DNA of 64,000 nucleotides, taken from NCBI RefSeq assembly GCF_029227915.1, contig NC_079879.1, forward strand, positions 23,268,501 to 23,332,500. Reading direction: 5' to 3'. The stretch is from Hydractinia symbiolongicarpus. Its lineage: Eukaryota > Cnidaria > Hydrozoa > Anthoathecata > Hydractiniidae. This document shows, one piece after another, positions 34,518 through 46,047 of this stretch. The notes under the pieces were generated by a model. It was not told the origin of the DNA and searched no databases. It was given only the letters and a program-made list of their open reading frames with translations. The position numbers and the translations under genes are program-made. Position 1 is the first letter of the stretch. Each line of letters begins with the position of its first letter.

Positions 34518-36986
34518 TCTCTTATAATAATACGGAGAGTGTGTCCGTCTGTCTGTGACAGGCAAAGTTGATATCGTCATTTTCCTTTGATGTTGCCGAA
34601 AAAAATCTTTGATGTTGCCGAAAAAAATATGTCTTCTTTGTCGTGAAAAGCCGCGAGTTTTGTGTGGTTTGTTAAATGAAGTTCTAGCACAAAGTAACGG
34701 AAATTGTGTTTGCAAAAAAGATGGCTGTCCTTTTTAAGCATTTGTCTTCTCTTGCCTTCAAAATAAATCTTTACAAAAGCATTTAAAAAGGGGCATGGTA
34801 TATAAATGAAGTATAGAAAGATTTCTGTAAGATTTGTTTATGTTTTTTAAAATTTGATGATATTATTGATGCGAGACATGTTTGTTAGCTAGCATCAACC
34901 ACACCAACACAACAACTAGCTAGGTAGCTAGGAATTTATAAATATGTAGCCATGTTCTTTATACCTAGCTAAGTCTCCAGTTTATATTTAAGTGACCAGC
35001 TATTAGCTGCTGTAGCTACCTTATGTTAGCTTCAGTTTTATGTTGCTTTTTACATGTAAGCTAATCTTAGTGGTCTTTGCTAAGAATGTGACTGTAACTT
35101 ATTTTAATTGACATTTTAAGCTTAAATTAACAAGCCACAACAACTTTTAAAAAAGTATTACATAATATTTAAGAAGAGTTTAAGGACTGTTTTTAAGCAA
35201 ATAATGTATTTTTCACAATTTGTGTATGCAAATAATGTATTTTTCACATTTTGTGTAACTAAACTTATATACATCGGTTACATGCAATATGACGAAACGA
35301 TTTATATTTAACATGTAGTAATTCTGGTACCTTAAGTGTAGTGATTTTTGTTGTTCTAGATGTTCCGACTAAAATGTTTTTGTTTATGATATTTTGGCTC
35401 AATTAAGAAAAGTTTCAACTTTTTTGAGGGAGTACAACACCGAAAAAACTTGTGTTTTTTTATATTTTGTATAAATTCTTACCGGGCAGGACTCTTTACA
35501 ACATACCGAAATAACTGACCCCTCTCTATTTATAAATTTGATGCGTTCCAAATCACAGTTTTTTGAAATTTTGGGTAATATTTAATGAGTACAAGATGCA
35601 AATACTGATTTTTGTTGAATCAGAAGTATTTCCTACAACCATTCTTTTTTTACACTTTTGTGGAGAAAAAGTGTATGCAATATCATCAGAATAACTGATT
35701 TTGTTGCAAACTGTTTTTCTTTTTCACATTTTGGATTGAAATATTGTTATAAAGGGCATATATCAATAGACATATATATACCAAAATAATTAAATTCTGC
35801 AAACTTTGATTTTGTCGTTCACCTCTCATCTTTTATATTTTGATTAAACTTTTGAGGAAAACCATAGGAATTATTTAGAATTTGTATTTTGTGTTGCAAA
35901 TTTAGTGCAAAAATTTAACTGTTGTGAGGGAGGACCATATGCAATTATATATACTAAAAATAATAATTTGATATTCTACAAGTTGTATTTTTGTATGCAC
36001 TTAAATGACTGCTTTTTCTGAGTTGAATTTGATGGGTTTCATATCAATTTTGTGGAAGATTTTATGGCTGAAGACAATATAGAACATGCCAATTGAACTG
36101 ATTTTTGTTCATATATTGATTTGCTCCTCATAAACCTTTGTGTTCTACATTTATTGTAAACTTTTGTGAGGAAGGACCATATATATATACAATGTTTTCA
36201 AAATAATGATTTTTCTTGATTTGAAATTTACTCCTTGCTCATTGCTTTTTCGACATTTCAGGTTAAAATGTTTGGTAAAGTCAGTACGGATCATTAGACA
36301 AAAAATTGTTTTGTTAACCGGTTAATTTTTACATTTTGTGCATATTTTTGCGGGAGAGGATGGTATGCAGCCGAATAAATGATTTTTCAAAGTTTAACTT
36401 TTTGTTTTTAGGTGTTTTGTGTTTGTTTAAGTTTGGCTTTTTGATATTGTCCAGGTTGTATTGTTGTATAAGCATTTAGGGAAAAGACAATGTTTAAAAT
36501 GCGTAAAGAACTTATTTCATAGATCTGTGCTTACTGTTGCAAGCCTTTCTTTTCGACACTTCAGATTAAAATATTGAAGGTTTTCAACATAATCACATAA
36601 TAAGATGTATACATATTTGAGATATGTGTTATTTCTGACATTATTATTATTGTTGTCGTAACTGTCTGGGTTGTGACTGTCAATGTTGTAACTTTCTACT
36701 AACTAGATTTTACGCCTTGCACGCCGTTGTTTTTCATATTTTGTCTGAAGTTTTGTTGGGAGGATTTCATGCGATTTGACATTTGATATTTTGTGTTAGA
36801 TTTTAAGAACTTTTTTGTTAAATTATGACTTATATACTTTCTTTTTATGCATTTTCAGGTTATTTTTGTAGTAAAAGGCATATTCAATATGCTGAAATAT
36901 TTGCTGATGTCATCAAAATTCAAATGACAGAACTTTTCAATTGTTTTTCTGCCTTAGTGGATTTTTCCACGGGCCTAATCGACTAG
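34518..36986 (+). mobile_element. Helitron 1 inserted in copia leader
   Basis: The 5' end is TCTCTTATAATAATACGG at 34518. The 3' end is a GTGGATTTTTCCAC hairpin plus CTAG at 36983-36986, giving 2469 bp. It is inserted after A (34517); after Helitron 2 the copia leader resumes with T (39791), the expected A/T target. The interior has repeated monomers with TTTTGTG(A/T)GG(A/G)AGGACCATATGC-like cores. It has no Rep/helicase coding region. Confidence 0.85.
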
Positions 36987-39790
36987 TCTATTATAATAAT
37001 ACGCTAAGTGTGTCCGTCTGTCTGTGACAGGCAAAGTGGATGTGTTCATTTTCCTTTGATGTAGCCGAAATTTCCTTTCAAGTCTCCGAAAAAGTTATAT
37101 CCATTTTGCTAGCAGGTTTACTTTGTTTACATCACGTGATCAAAATGGATCAACTTGATTTGCTGAAATAAATTTAACGGCTTTCTGTACAAAAATGGTG
37201 TCCCTCGACACCGAAAACAACAACAAAAAAGAACGGTCCCTTCGTCTTGAAAAAAGTGCAAAAAGTAATTCAGAGAAAGAAAAGTCCAAGAAGTGAATTA
37301 AGAAGTGGTAGCTAGAGCTAGAAGTAAAGTAGTAAAGTTAGAATTAGAAAATAAAGGCTAGAGTTTGAAATGGATTTAAAATCAATAATAGTAAGAACTT
37401 TGATGTTTTTAGACGTTTAGTTTTTATGTCACTGGAGCAAGCAGACTCGCATTTTCCAAGAAAAGCCTCAAATTCTTGAAGTTTTATATTTTAGCGCTTT
37501 TTTAAAAACAAACCTAGCCACCATATTTGTTTATGTTTTTGTTGCATAATTAATGTATCCCCTGGTGCGTAACTAATGTGTTTGTCCTAAAATTCAAAAT
37601 GCTACATAAAGCTGTTAGCTGACTAACAAACGGAAAACTTTGGTTTGTTGAACTTACTGCTCACTGTTATGTTATTATTTTTACATTACTATTGTTTCTC
37701 TTTATATGTGTTTTACTAAGCATAAATAGCTAGCTTTAGTTTTAGCTAAGTGTTCCCAGGTTAAGTATATTTAACTGGGGGTCTTAGCTACTGTTAGCTA
37801 GCTAATATGTTGGCCTCCAATGCCTGCTCTTCTCATCCCATTGGCTAGCTCTAACCTATGACTTATATTTTTATTCCTTTTTTTTAATTATCTATAGCTA
37901 GCTACCTTAGTTTCCTTAACTTTTTTTCTTTTATGAGCACGATACAAAATCTTTAAAGTCTTGAACTTTTGCAGATGTATTTTATATTTCTTTTCGCATT
38001 TCCTGTAAACTTTACAAAGGGACCACGTGCAATATGACAAGTGGAATTTTTTTTTCCAGAATTTAAAGCGTCAGCCTACATGTAAAATGCCAGGTTATTT
38101 TTACAGGGGGGTGTAGACATTTGATTGGAAATTTACATGGGTTTTTGACTTTATTTTAATTTATGAGAGGATAGTCATTCGGTTCTGGAAGGTTGTTCGT
38201 GTTTTTGTTTGTGTTGCAAACTGCTGTTTTTTAAAATTTTCTTTTTTGTGTGGGAAAAAGACCACATGCAATATATACTGAAAGCACAAATTTTGTAGAA
38301 TTGGCCTCCACTGAAGGCTGTTGTGTAAGCTAATGGCTTTTTCATAGTTCGTATTATAAACTTTTGTTGGGGAGAATTAAACTGTATGTGATGTCATTTT
38401 TGCTGGAAGAAAATTCCATGGTTTCACGTTTTTGCTAAGATTTTTATAATTGTGGTAATATATAACTGTGTTTATTGATGATGAAAAAACTTTTTTGTTT
38501 TTTATATTTTATGAAATGCCTGATTTTTCTATAATTTGATGTGTTTACCTTTTTGTAGAAGATTTATGGACAATAGCAATATAGAACATGCTAAATGAAC
38601 TGATTTTTGTTGATTTGGATGTGCTCCTCAAAAACCGATCTGTTTTACATTTTGTGTTAACTTTTGTGAGGACGGACCGTATATGCACTTTGTTTTCCAA
38701 AAATAATATCTTTGTTGATTCAAATTTACTCCTTATTTATTTTTGACATTCACGTTTAAAATGGTTGGTAAAGGTAACTACAGATCATCATACTAAGGAA
38801 AATTTTTTTGTGTTCTTAACCTGTTAATTTTTACAATTTGTGTATATATATTTTTAGGAAACAGGATAGTATGTAATCGAATAAATGATTTTCCAGATAT
38901 AAATTTGATGTTTTTTGACACTTCTGATTGAAATATTAAAGGTTTTCAACGAAGTAAATATTTGAGATGTCTTATTTCTGACTTTATTACTGTATTATTG
39001 TAAGTGTTGTACATGATTCTATACATTATTTTGATTAGTGTTTCAAGCTCTACACATAATCTTTGTTGATTCAAGTTTATTCTTTGCTCATTGATTTTTT
39101 GACATTTATGTTTAAAATTGCTGGTAAAGGGCAGTACGGAACTAAAAGAGAAAATTTTTGTGTTCTTAACTGGTTGATTTTTACATTTTGTGTAAATTTT
39201 TGTGGGAGAGGATGGTATGCAACTGAAATGACGGATTTTTCTAGATTTAAATTTGATGTTTTTCAAACTATGGCTTTTTCATATTTTTGTATAAGCGTAA
39301 GGGGAAAACAATATTTAAACTGTGTAAAAAACTTATTTTTGTTGATTTGTGCTAACTCTTGGAGGCCTCCTTTTTGACACTTCAGAATAAAATACTGAGG
39401 GTTTTCAACATAATCACTTATAAGATGTATATACATATTTGAGATGCGTTATTTCTGACATTGTTATTATCCGTGTTGTGACTGTTGGTGTTGTAACTGT
39501 CGGTCTTCTTACTGTCGGTTTTGTGAGTTTAGTGTTGTGAGTGTCGATGTTTGAGTGTCGTTGTTGTAACCTTTTATCAACTAGATTTTACACCTTGCAA
39601 GCTGTTCTTTTTTATTTTGTGTAAGATTTGTGTGGAGGATTTAATGCGATTTGATATTTGACATTTTGTGTAAGATTTTAAGAACATTTTTTTGTATATG
39701 CACTGCTGACGTCAGAAAAACATCTAAAAGAACCTATTTTCCCATTGTCCTTCTGCCTAAGTGGATTTTTCCACGGGCCTTATCGACTAG
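36987..39790 (+). mobile_element. Helitron 2, head-to-tail with Helitron 1
   Basis: It starts TCTATTATAATAATACGC directly after CTAG of Helitron 1. It ends with hairpin GTGGATTTTTCCAC and CTAG at 39787-39790, giving 2804 bp. The body is clearly related to Helitron 1 but diverged and longer. The CTTCTGCCTAAGTGG pre-terminal block is the same as in the copy at 44021-44462. Confidence 0.85.
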
Positions 39791-39925
39791 TTCAAGAAGA
39801 AGAAGCCATCTTGTGTGTCCGACGAGTTTGTTTTGATTTTGGTTTGGATTGGTGTAAAGTTCGCACGAAAAATCGTATTGTGGAAACCTGAAACGGATTA
39901 TCCGGATTAGTTGAATACGGAACAA

Positions 39926-41194
39926 ATGGCGATGGAAAGCACCAAAGTATTGATAAAACCATTGAATGGAACAAACTATGCTACCTGGAAGGTACAGTGT
40001 AGAATGGCGTTAATCAAAGATGGACTTTGGGGAATTGTTGATGGAAGAGAAAATGCTCCAACTGAAGAGAGAGAAATTCCGAAATTTAATTTGCGTAGAG
40101 ATCGTGCGTTAGCAACGATTGTTTTGTCGGTGGAACCAACGCTGTTATACCTGCTTGGACCAGATCCAGAAGATCCTACTGAGGTTTGGAAGAAGTTGAC
40201 AGACCAGTTCCAAAAGAAGACATGGAGTAATAAATTGACACTACGCAGGAAGTTGTATGACTTGAAGTTGAAAGATGAGCAATCTGTTCAAAAGCACGTT
40301 AAAGCTTTGACAGAAATTTTCGATGAACTTGCAATTATTGGAGACCCGTTGGATGATGAAAGTAAAGTTGTTCATTTGTTAGCAAGCTTACCAGACTCGT
40401 ATGATATGCTAGTTACAGCTCTGGAGGCTAGTGCTGAAGTACCGAAGCTTGAAGTCGTAACTGAACGATTGTTACACGAGGAAAGCAAGCGGAAAGATAA
40501 GGACACTTTGGAAACGAATGTCAAAGCAATGACATCGAATCATGGAAAGCCAAGAAAAGGACCCAGATGTTATCACTGTGGAAAGATTGGTCATGTGAAA
40601 CGATATTGCAAAGAATTAACGAAGAAGTTCGAGAGACAGACTCCTTCGACGTACGGTAAAAATCGAATGAAGCCGCAAAATGTGTGTACGGCTGAAGAAG
40701 AAGAAGATGATGACGAAGAAATCATCAGTTTAGTTGCTGAAAATACTTTGGCAGTCAAAGGAAAAAGTAACTGGATAGTTGATTCAGGCGCAACATGTCA
40801 CATGTGTAACGAAGAGGAATTGTTCGAAGAAATTTCGTCACTTGAAATACCACAAGATATCACTGTCGGTGATGGATATTCAGTACAAGCAATTGGAAAA
40901 GGAACAGTAACCTTGGAAATGAACATTTCAGAAAACAGAAACGTTGTATGCAAGTTATCTGATGTCTTATTTGTACCACAACTTTCGTACAATTTACTTA
41001 GTGTATCAAAAGCTGCAACAAATGGAAAGAAGTTTCAGTTTGAAGATTTCAAATGTGACATCGTGGATGCGAAACACGGAATCATTGGTACAGCAACAAA
41101 GCATGGCAACCTTTACCATCTCAACTGTAATGGATTGAGAAATAAGAAGAATCACACAGTTATGAAATGTGATAATAACGCTACAACAAAGTAA
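39926..41194 (+). CDS. Copia gag-protease ORF (ends at premature stop)
   Basis: ATG at 39926 is the first in frame; upstream TTG 39911 is not used here. It begins with an N-terminal gag region containing KPLNGTNYATWK, then a UBN2-type gag helix region. A zinc knuckle CYHCGKIGHVKRYC (CX2CX4HX4C) lies around 40568-40610. An acidic linker follows, then the aspartic protease active site WIVDSGATCHM around 40770-40805. The frame stops at TAA 41192-41194, immediately before the pre-integrase HRRYGHLG motif. The stop sits after the protease, inside what should be one continuous gag-pol polyprotein, so it is most simply a nonsense mutation. Confidence 0.92.
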   Translation: MAMESTKVLIKPLNGTNYATWKVQCRMALIKDGLWGIVDGRENAPTEEREIPKFNLRRDRALATIVLSVEPTLLYLLGPDPEDPTEVWKKLTDQFQKKTWSNKLTLRRKLYDLKLKDEQSVQKHVKALTEIFDELAIIGDPLDDESKVVHLLASLPDSYDMLVTALEASAEVPKLEVVTERLLHEESKRKDKDTLETNVKAMTSNHGKPRKGPRCYHCGKIGHVKRYCKELTKKFERQTPSTYGKNRMKPQNVCTAEEEEDDDEEIISLVAENTLAVKGKSNWIVDSGATCHMCNEEELFEEISSLEIPQDITVGDGYSVQAIGKGTVTLEMNISENRNVVCKLSDVLFVPQLSYNLLSVSKAATNGKKFQFEDFKCDIVDAKHGIIGTATKHGNLYHLNCNGLRNKKNHTVMKCDNNATTK

Positions 41195-42559
41195 GAAATT
41201 TGGCATAGAAGATACGGTCATCTCGGTGTGCAGAATCTTAAACGATTGGCAAGGGACAAACTTGTTAAAGGGTTTGATTATGATGCAACAAAGAAACCGA
41301 CATTTTGTGAACCGTGCATTGATGGGAAACAAAGCAAAATACCGTTTCCGAAGACAGGAGGAGATCGATCGAAAAATCTCCTTGGTATAATCCATAGCGA
41401 CGTTTGTGGAAAGATAGAAACAAAATCACTTAGTGGTGCAGAATATTTTGTTACATTCATTGACGATAAATCAAGATACGTATGGGTATATGTCATGAAA
41501 CACAAAAGTGAAGTGTTTGAGAATTTTAAAGAATGGAAAGCAACTGTGGAAAAATCGACTGGAATTCAGATAAAAACGTTTAGAACTGACAATGGTGGAG
41601 AATATACATCCAAAGAGTTCGAAGACTATTTGAAGAAAGAAGGTATTCATCATGAGTTGACAATTCCGAAAACACCGCAACAAAATGGAGTTGCAGAGAG
41701 GATGAACAGAACACTCATGGAATCTGTAAGATCAATGTTAGCAGATTCAAAGTTACCAAAACGATTTTGGGCCGAAGCCTTGGCTACAGCAACGTACCTT
41801 CGTAACCGATGTCCAACGACAGCAGTTAAAGGGAAGACACCCTTTGAAGTATTAACTGGAAAGAAACCAAATGTCGAAAATCTACGAATTTTCGGATGTG
41901 ATGCGTATGCTCACGTACCAAAAGATGAAAGAAAGAAACTTGATTCAAAAACCAAGAAGAGTGTATTTCTTGGATACGGTGATGGAATCAAGGGATATCG
42001 TCTATATGACAACGACAAGAAGAGAGTCTTTTACAGCCGAAATGTGACATTCAATGAAATCTGTGGTGAATTGAAAGACGACCGTGACATAGACGAACCA
42101 AAAGTAGAGATCGAATTACAACCTCGTGAAGAAAACACAGATAATCAAATACAGGAGGAGCAAGAGCGACAAGTAAGAGAACGACGGCCTCCTGATCGTT
42201 ACGGAGAATGGGTATACATCACTCAAGAAGAAGATCCAAATACATTTTCTAAAGCAATCAAAGGACATGATGCAGACAAGTGGATGCAAGCAATGGAAGC
42301 CGAATTGGATTCTCTACACAAAAACGAAGTATGGGAGTTGACTGAATTACCTCCAAACAGAAAAGTAGTTGGCAGCAAATGGGTATACAAAAAGAAACAA
42401 GACTCTGATGGGAATGTGGAACGATACAAAGCAAGATTGGTTGCACAAGGATACAATCAAAGATATGGAGAAGATTATGACGAAACAACTTCTCCGGTAG
42501 TTAGATTCGAATCAATACAAACGATAATCAGATTGAAGAACCTTACGGACTGCGAGTGA
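41195..42559 (+). pseudogene. Copia integrase and truncated reverse transcriptase
   Basis: The same reading frame resumes after the TAA at 41192-41194. The integrase zinc-binding HHCC region (HRRYGHLG ... CEPC) is followed by the catalytic core: HSDVCG, then RTDNGGEY, then QNGVAERMNRTL. The D-x35-E spacing is exact. The RT start (WMQAMEAEL, NRKVVGSKWVYKKK, YKARLVAQGY) follows, and the frame ends at TGA 42557-42559 shortly after SPVVRFESI. The RT catalytic YVDD, the rest of RT and RNase H are absent, so there is a large internal deletion close to the 3' LTR. The element cannot supply its own polymerase. Confidence 0.92.
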
Positions 42560-42566
42560 GGAGGAG
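42553..42566 (+). promoter_or_regulatory. Polypurine tract of copia element
   Basis: GCGAGTGAGGAGGAG directly abuts the 3' LTR. Confidence 0.7.
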
Positions 42567-42844
42567 TGTTGAAAATAGGCACTCTTGCCGCAAGAACATT
42601 CTAGAACCTTGTGTACTATCTAGAAATATAAGGGACATTGGAGAATATTCCAGAAATAAGATAACTATACTAGAAACTACTAATAGTAAATATAGAACAT
42701 CTGGAATATACTAGAACATTCTAAAGTATCTTATCTGTAATATATAAATAGGAGAACGTCTTGTAAATTTTAGAGTCATAGAGTCATAAAGTTATTGGAG
42801 CAGTCGAAGCAACTCTGCAAATATATAAAGTTTACATTTCAACA
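42567..42844 (+). repeat. 3' LTR of copia element
   Basis: It is identical by eye to the 5' LTR over 278 bp, including the GAA/TTC arrays. It is followed by TSD AATAG. Confidence 0.95.
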
Positions 42845-44020
42845 AATAGTGTGTTTTAGTTTCAGCCTAAGATGTTCTTAACTTTTTTGACAAATGCTAT
42901 CCTCATTATTCTCAATTATGTTCTTAGCATGACTATGGTCTAATAATATTCAGTGCCTTAAAAAAATAGTCTGCTATAAGTTACTTTAGCTAGCTAATGG
43001 TAATTTCTACTACATGTAACGGCCCATTGCTTGGACAAAAAAAAGTTCAGTTCGTTTGAATAAAAAAAGTAAACTTCTAATCAATTTTGTGCATCATACA
43101 AATGTTCATATTTAAATCAAACTATCAACCTTAGCTAGCGTTTCTGGATAAAAGTTCAACCAGTTTTTTACTTCTAATACAACTTCGCTTTACAAATTGG
43201 AAACGTATACAATCACTTGATACATTTTCAAGCAATTCTCTTTGTATTGTTATATTATTGTACATTTTTATTTTTTTAAAAAGTATTTCTAAATAACAAG
43301 ACCAACTACGTTCGACAACAACAGTTTTTTTTTTACATTTTAGCTATAGATTCCAATTATATTCATATTCAAATTCGATAGATTTTCTAAAAAAGGAAGG
43401 AACATCGGTTCCAGAACACAAAAATGAAAAATATAGAAGAGCATATAAGCTTTAAGCTAACCTCATTGATTAGTAAGCATTTGTATGCTTTGTTTGAAAT
43501 AACTTGTTTTAGGATTACTTTGAAAAAGAGACAACCCTTTTCACTTCGGTTTCCTTTTTCAGTTTATAAACAACTTGTTTCCGTGAGATACCGCGCGCAC
43601 ATAGTAAACCGGGAGTAAAATTTAATTATTCTATCTATAACGAACCCGTGGGGCTGTTAAAACAAAAACAACAAAAACAAATAAAAACATTTAAAACTAG
43701 AAAAAAAGAAAAAAAGTTTTATTTTAGAAAATAAAAAAGATTTAAATGTTTAAATAGTAACCCCCTAATTTGCGTTTTTTTTAACTTAGTAAATTTTAGT
43801 AACGACACATCGTAAGAAAGGGACCCGCCGTGCGTGCTTTGTGTGTCGTGGACTCACATAGTCACTCACAGAAGTGAATTATAATATAGAATTGACGTTA
43901 AATAATTGTTTATGACGTTTAATTAGTCCATTAATGTTTGAGACATTTTTCGGCGAATTCAAAAGAAAATGAACTCACCCACTATGACCGTCACATACAC
44001 CTCGCATTATGACAAAAAGA

Positions 44021-44462
44021 CTAGTAGATTGGGCCCGTGGAAAAATCCACTTAGGCAGAAGGCCAATGAAAAAAGAGGTTGCTTTAGATGTTATACCGAC
44101 GTCAGCAGAGCATATACAAAAAAAATTGGAGAAATTTAGTTCATTCGTTGCGCCTGCAATGTGTAGAGGTAAAATACCGAGCAAAATAATGTAAAGAATC
44201 ATATGTTTTCGACGAACGCCTAAGGAGATATAAGGATTTAAAAGTTTTGCTGACGTCAGCAGAGAACTGCCAAAACACAAGAAAAGTTTTTTTAGAAATT
44301 TTTATACCTGTTACCTTCATCGTATAGATTTTGAAATACTGATCAAAAAAATGCAGAGACATTAGAGTTTGAAAGTTTTAGGAAATTTACCCAAATTGGT
44401 CCTAGGTGCTCCCTAGGTACACACAGTTACACACAGACACACTCTCCGTATCATTATAAGGA
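44021..44462 (-). mobile_element. Short non-autonomous Helitron, both ends intact
   Basis: On minus it starts TTCCTTATAATGATACGG at 44462. It ends with CCTTCTGCCTAAGTGG, the hairpin GTGGATTTTTCCACGGGCCC and CTAG at 44021-44024, giving 442 bp. Its 3' 60 bp match Helitron 2, and its body matches 24850-25200. Confidence 0.8.
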
Positions 44463-45300
44463 ATAGTCGTGGAAAGTCTACATAGGCAGAAGGACAATGG
44501 AAAAATACATTATTTTAGATTTTTTGATGACGTCAGCAGTGCAGATACAAAAGATTTTTTTGGTGAGATTTATCTTATTCCATGAAATTAACGAGTCATG
44601 AAATTAAAGCGGGTTTTCCAAATTCGCGTTAATTTAAAGACCGTTAATTAAATGTAGTGTTAATTTAAAGACCGTAAATTTCGAGACTCGTTAATTAAAA
44701 TGCTGTTAATTTTTTGCCTTTTTTATAATATATAAAAGCCCCAACAACATAAAAAAATTTTTTACTACTATTTTCTCCTCATCGGACGATAGCTCAACGG
44801 TGTTCTCTTTCTCAGCGATCTTCATACTCAGATCAAACTGGAAAATTAACTGAAATCACATTTTCTTCCAAAATTTTTAAACTTTTAACATTGTCTTTCC
44901 AAACAACGAAAATTTTATTTCGATATCCAAACGGCCTTGTATTAGAGAGGCGCACTTCACTACCGTTGGTTTGACTGTTGCCGTAATTTTTGCTTCGTGT
45001 GATGTCACATATTCTCAAATTCGCGTTAATTAAATGCATTTTTGAAAATAACCTTGCTCAACCACGTTAATTAAATGCCTTTTTCAAGATACTTTCATTG
45101 AACCGTGTTAATTTTATGACCGTTAATTTGATTTGCGTTAATTTCTTGACTTGTTAATTTCACGGAATAAAGTAGTTTATTCGTTGCCTCTAATGTGTAG
45201 AGGTTGAAACGCTGATCAAAATAATGTAAAGAATCATATGTTTTCGACGAACGGTTAAGGAGATATAAGGGTTTAAAAATTTTGTGGACGTCACCACAAC
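44463..45300 (-). mobile_element. Second Helitron in tandem, decayed, carrying a MITE
   Basis: Immediately right of 44462, a 3' end of the same type reappears (CTTCTGCCTATGTAG, then CTTTCCACGACTA; the CTRR has decayed). The body GTTTATTCGTTGCC...TGTAGAGGT matches 44130-44170. A 600-bp TA-flanked element (44573-45172) interrupts it. The 5' end is lost near 45300. Confidence 0.55.
44573..45172. mobile_element. MITE with GTTAATT-rich subterminal repeats, TA TSD
   Basis: The ends TCTTATTCCATGAAATTAAC and GTTAATTTCACGGAATAAAG are imperfect inverted repeats. TA is present on both sides (44571-44572 and 45173-45174), and the empty site is recognisable in the sister copy near 44130. The interior has about ten CGTTAATT(A/T)AA-type motifs clustered near both ends. 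Confidence 0.75.
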
Positions 45301-45907
45301 CTCGTGTCCAGGACCTCTTTTCGCTTTCTTGATATCAGAGACGACGCGAAGAAAAAGGTCCTCGTCCCTGTCGTTCGGATAACCAAATGATTGTTAGCCA
45401 CGCTTTCACTAATTATTCTAAAAATTTGTAAATATTCCGCGAGTGAGACAAGTCGCCTTTATCAAGTTATAAACAAAAATGGCAGCCCCTCTGTGTCTGG
45501 TTAAGTGTCTGGTGCGCACATGTGAAAAGAACTTGGATGGAAAAAAATAAAAAGAAGAGGCAGTTTTTTCATTCTGAAAAAATAAAATAAAATGTTAATT
45601 GGTTTTTCTACTACAGAGAAAGAAATTAAGATATTTATGTAGCTAGCTATTTACTGGAAAAATAATGGTTTGTTATATTAATGTAGTTTTACAACATATA
45701 GATACACTATATGGCCTAGTAAAAATATTTTTCCAATGTAGGTGTTGTGATTAGCTAGATGATAGTAGATCTATAAAATAATTAATCTGGGAAAAGTGCC
45801 TTTTAACGCAACTCGCCGAATTTTTTTCGGAAATCCTCACCCCTATCAATCAAATAAAGTACATTAAAAGTTAATATTTTCTAAAGATACACATATATAT
45901 ATTAAGT

Positions 45908-46047
45908 AGATATACAATAGGTAAACATAGGTTATTGAGATTTATTAACCCGAGGTGATTTATATTCAACGACGCGCAGCGGAGTTGAATATAATATCAC
46001 CGAGGGTTAATAAATCCAATAACCTATGTTTACCTATTGTATATATG
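45908..46047. repeat. Large foldback, 63-bp arms
   Basis: The left arm 45908-45970 and right arm 45984-46047 are near-perfect complements, for example ACAATAGGTAAACATAGG against CCTATGTTTACCTATTGT. They enclose the loop GACGCGCAGCGGA. Confidence 0.9.

Larger units (their letters stand above)
34188..42844 (+). mobile_element. Ty1/copia LTR retrotransposon, defective
   Basis: The 278-bp LTRs (34188-34465 and 42567-42844) look identical. They begin TGTTGAAA, end TTTCAACA, and are flanked by the TSD AATAG (34183-34187 and 42845-42849). A PBS follows the 5' LTR and a purine tract precedes the 3' LTR. The domain order gag-protease-integrase-RT is the copia order. Without the two Helitrons inserted at 34517/39791 the element is about 3.4 kb. 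That is short for copia, because most of RT and all of RNase H are deleted and a stop interrupts the polyprotein. Confidence 0.95.
33357..43890 (-). mobile_element. Non-autonomous Helitron, split by a copia insertion
   Basis: On minus the 5' end is TCTATATTATAATTC at 43890, followed by the GTGAGTCCACGACAC block. Its right part (42850-43890) matches 59930-61027 and its left part (33357-34187) matches 59195-59925. The two halves join seamlessly if 34188-42844 plus one AATAG is removed. The element is then about 1.87 kb, close to the 1.84 kb of the uninterrupted copy at 59185-61027. The terminal hairpin on the left is deleted. Confidence 0.75.

Noticed and set aside
34969-39907. Helicase/Rep gene expected for an autonomous Helitron
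   Set aside because: No RepHel motif or long frame in either element; both are non-autonomous.
41192-41194. Copia TAA as a programmed readthrough stop
   Set aside because: It lies after the protease and before integrase, within what is normally one polyprotein. No readthrough context or structure is evident, so a nonsense mutation is simpler.
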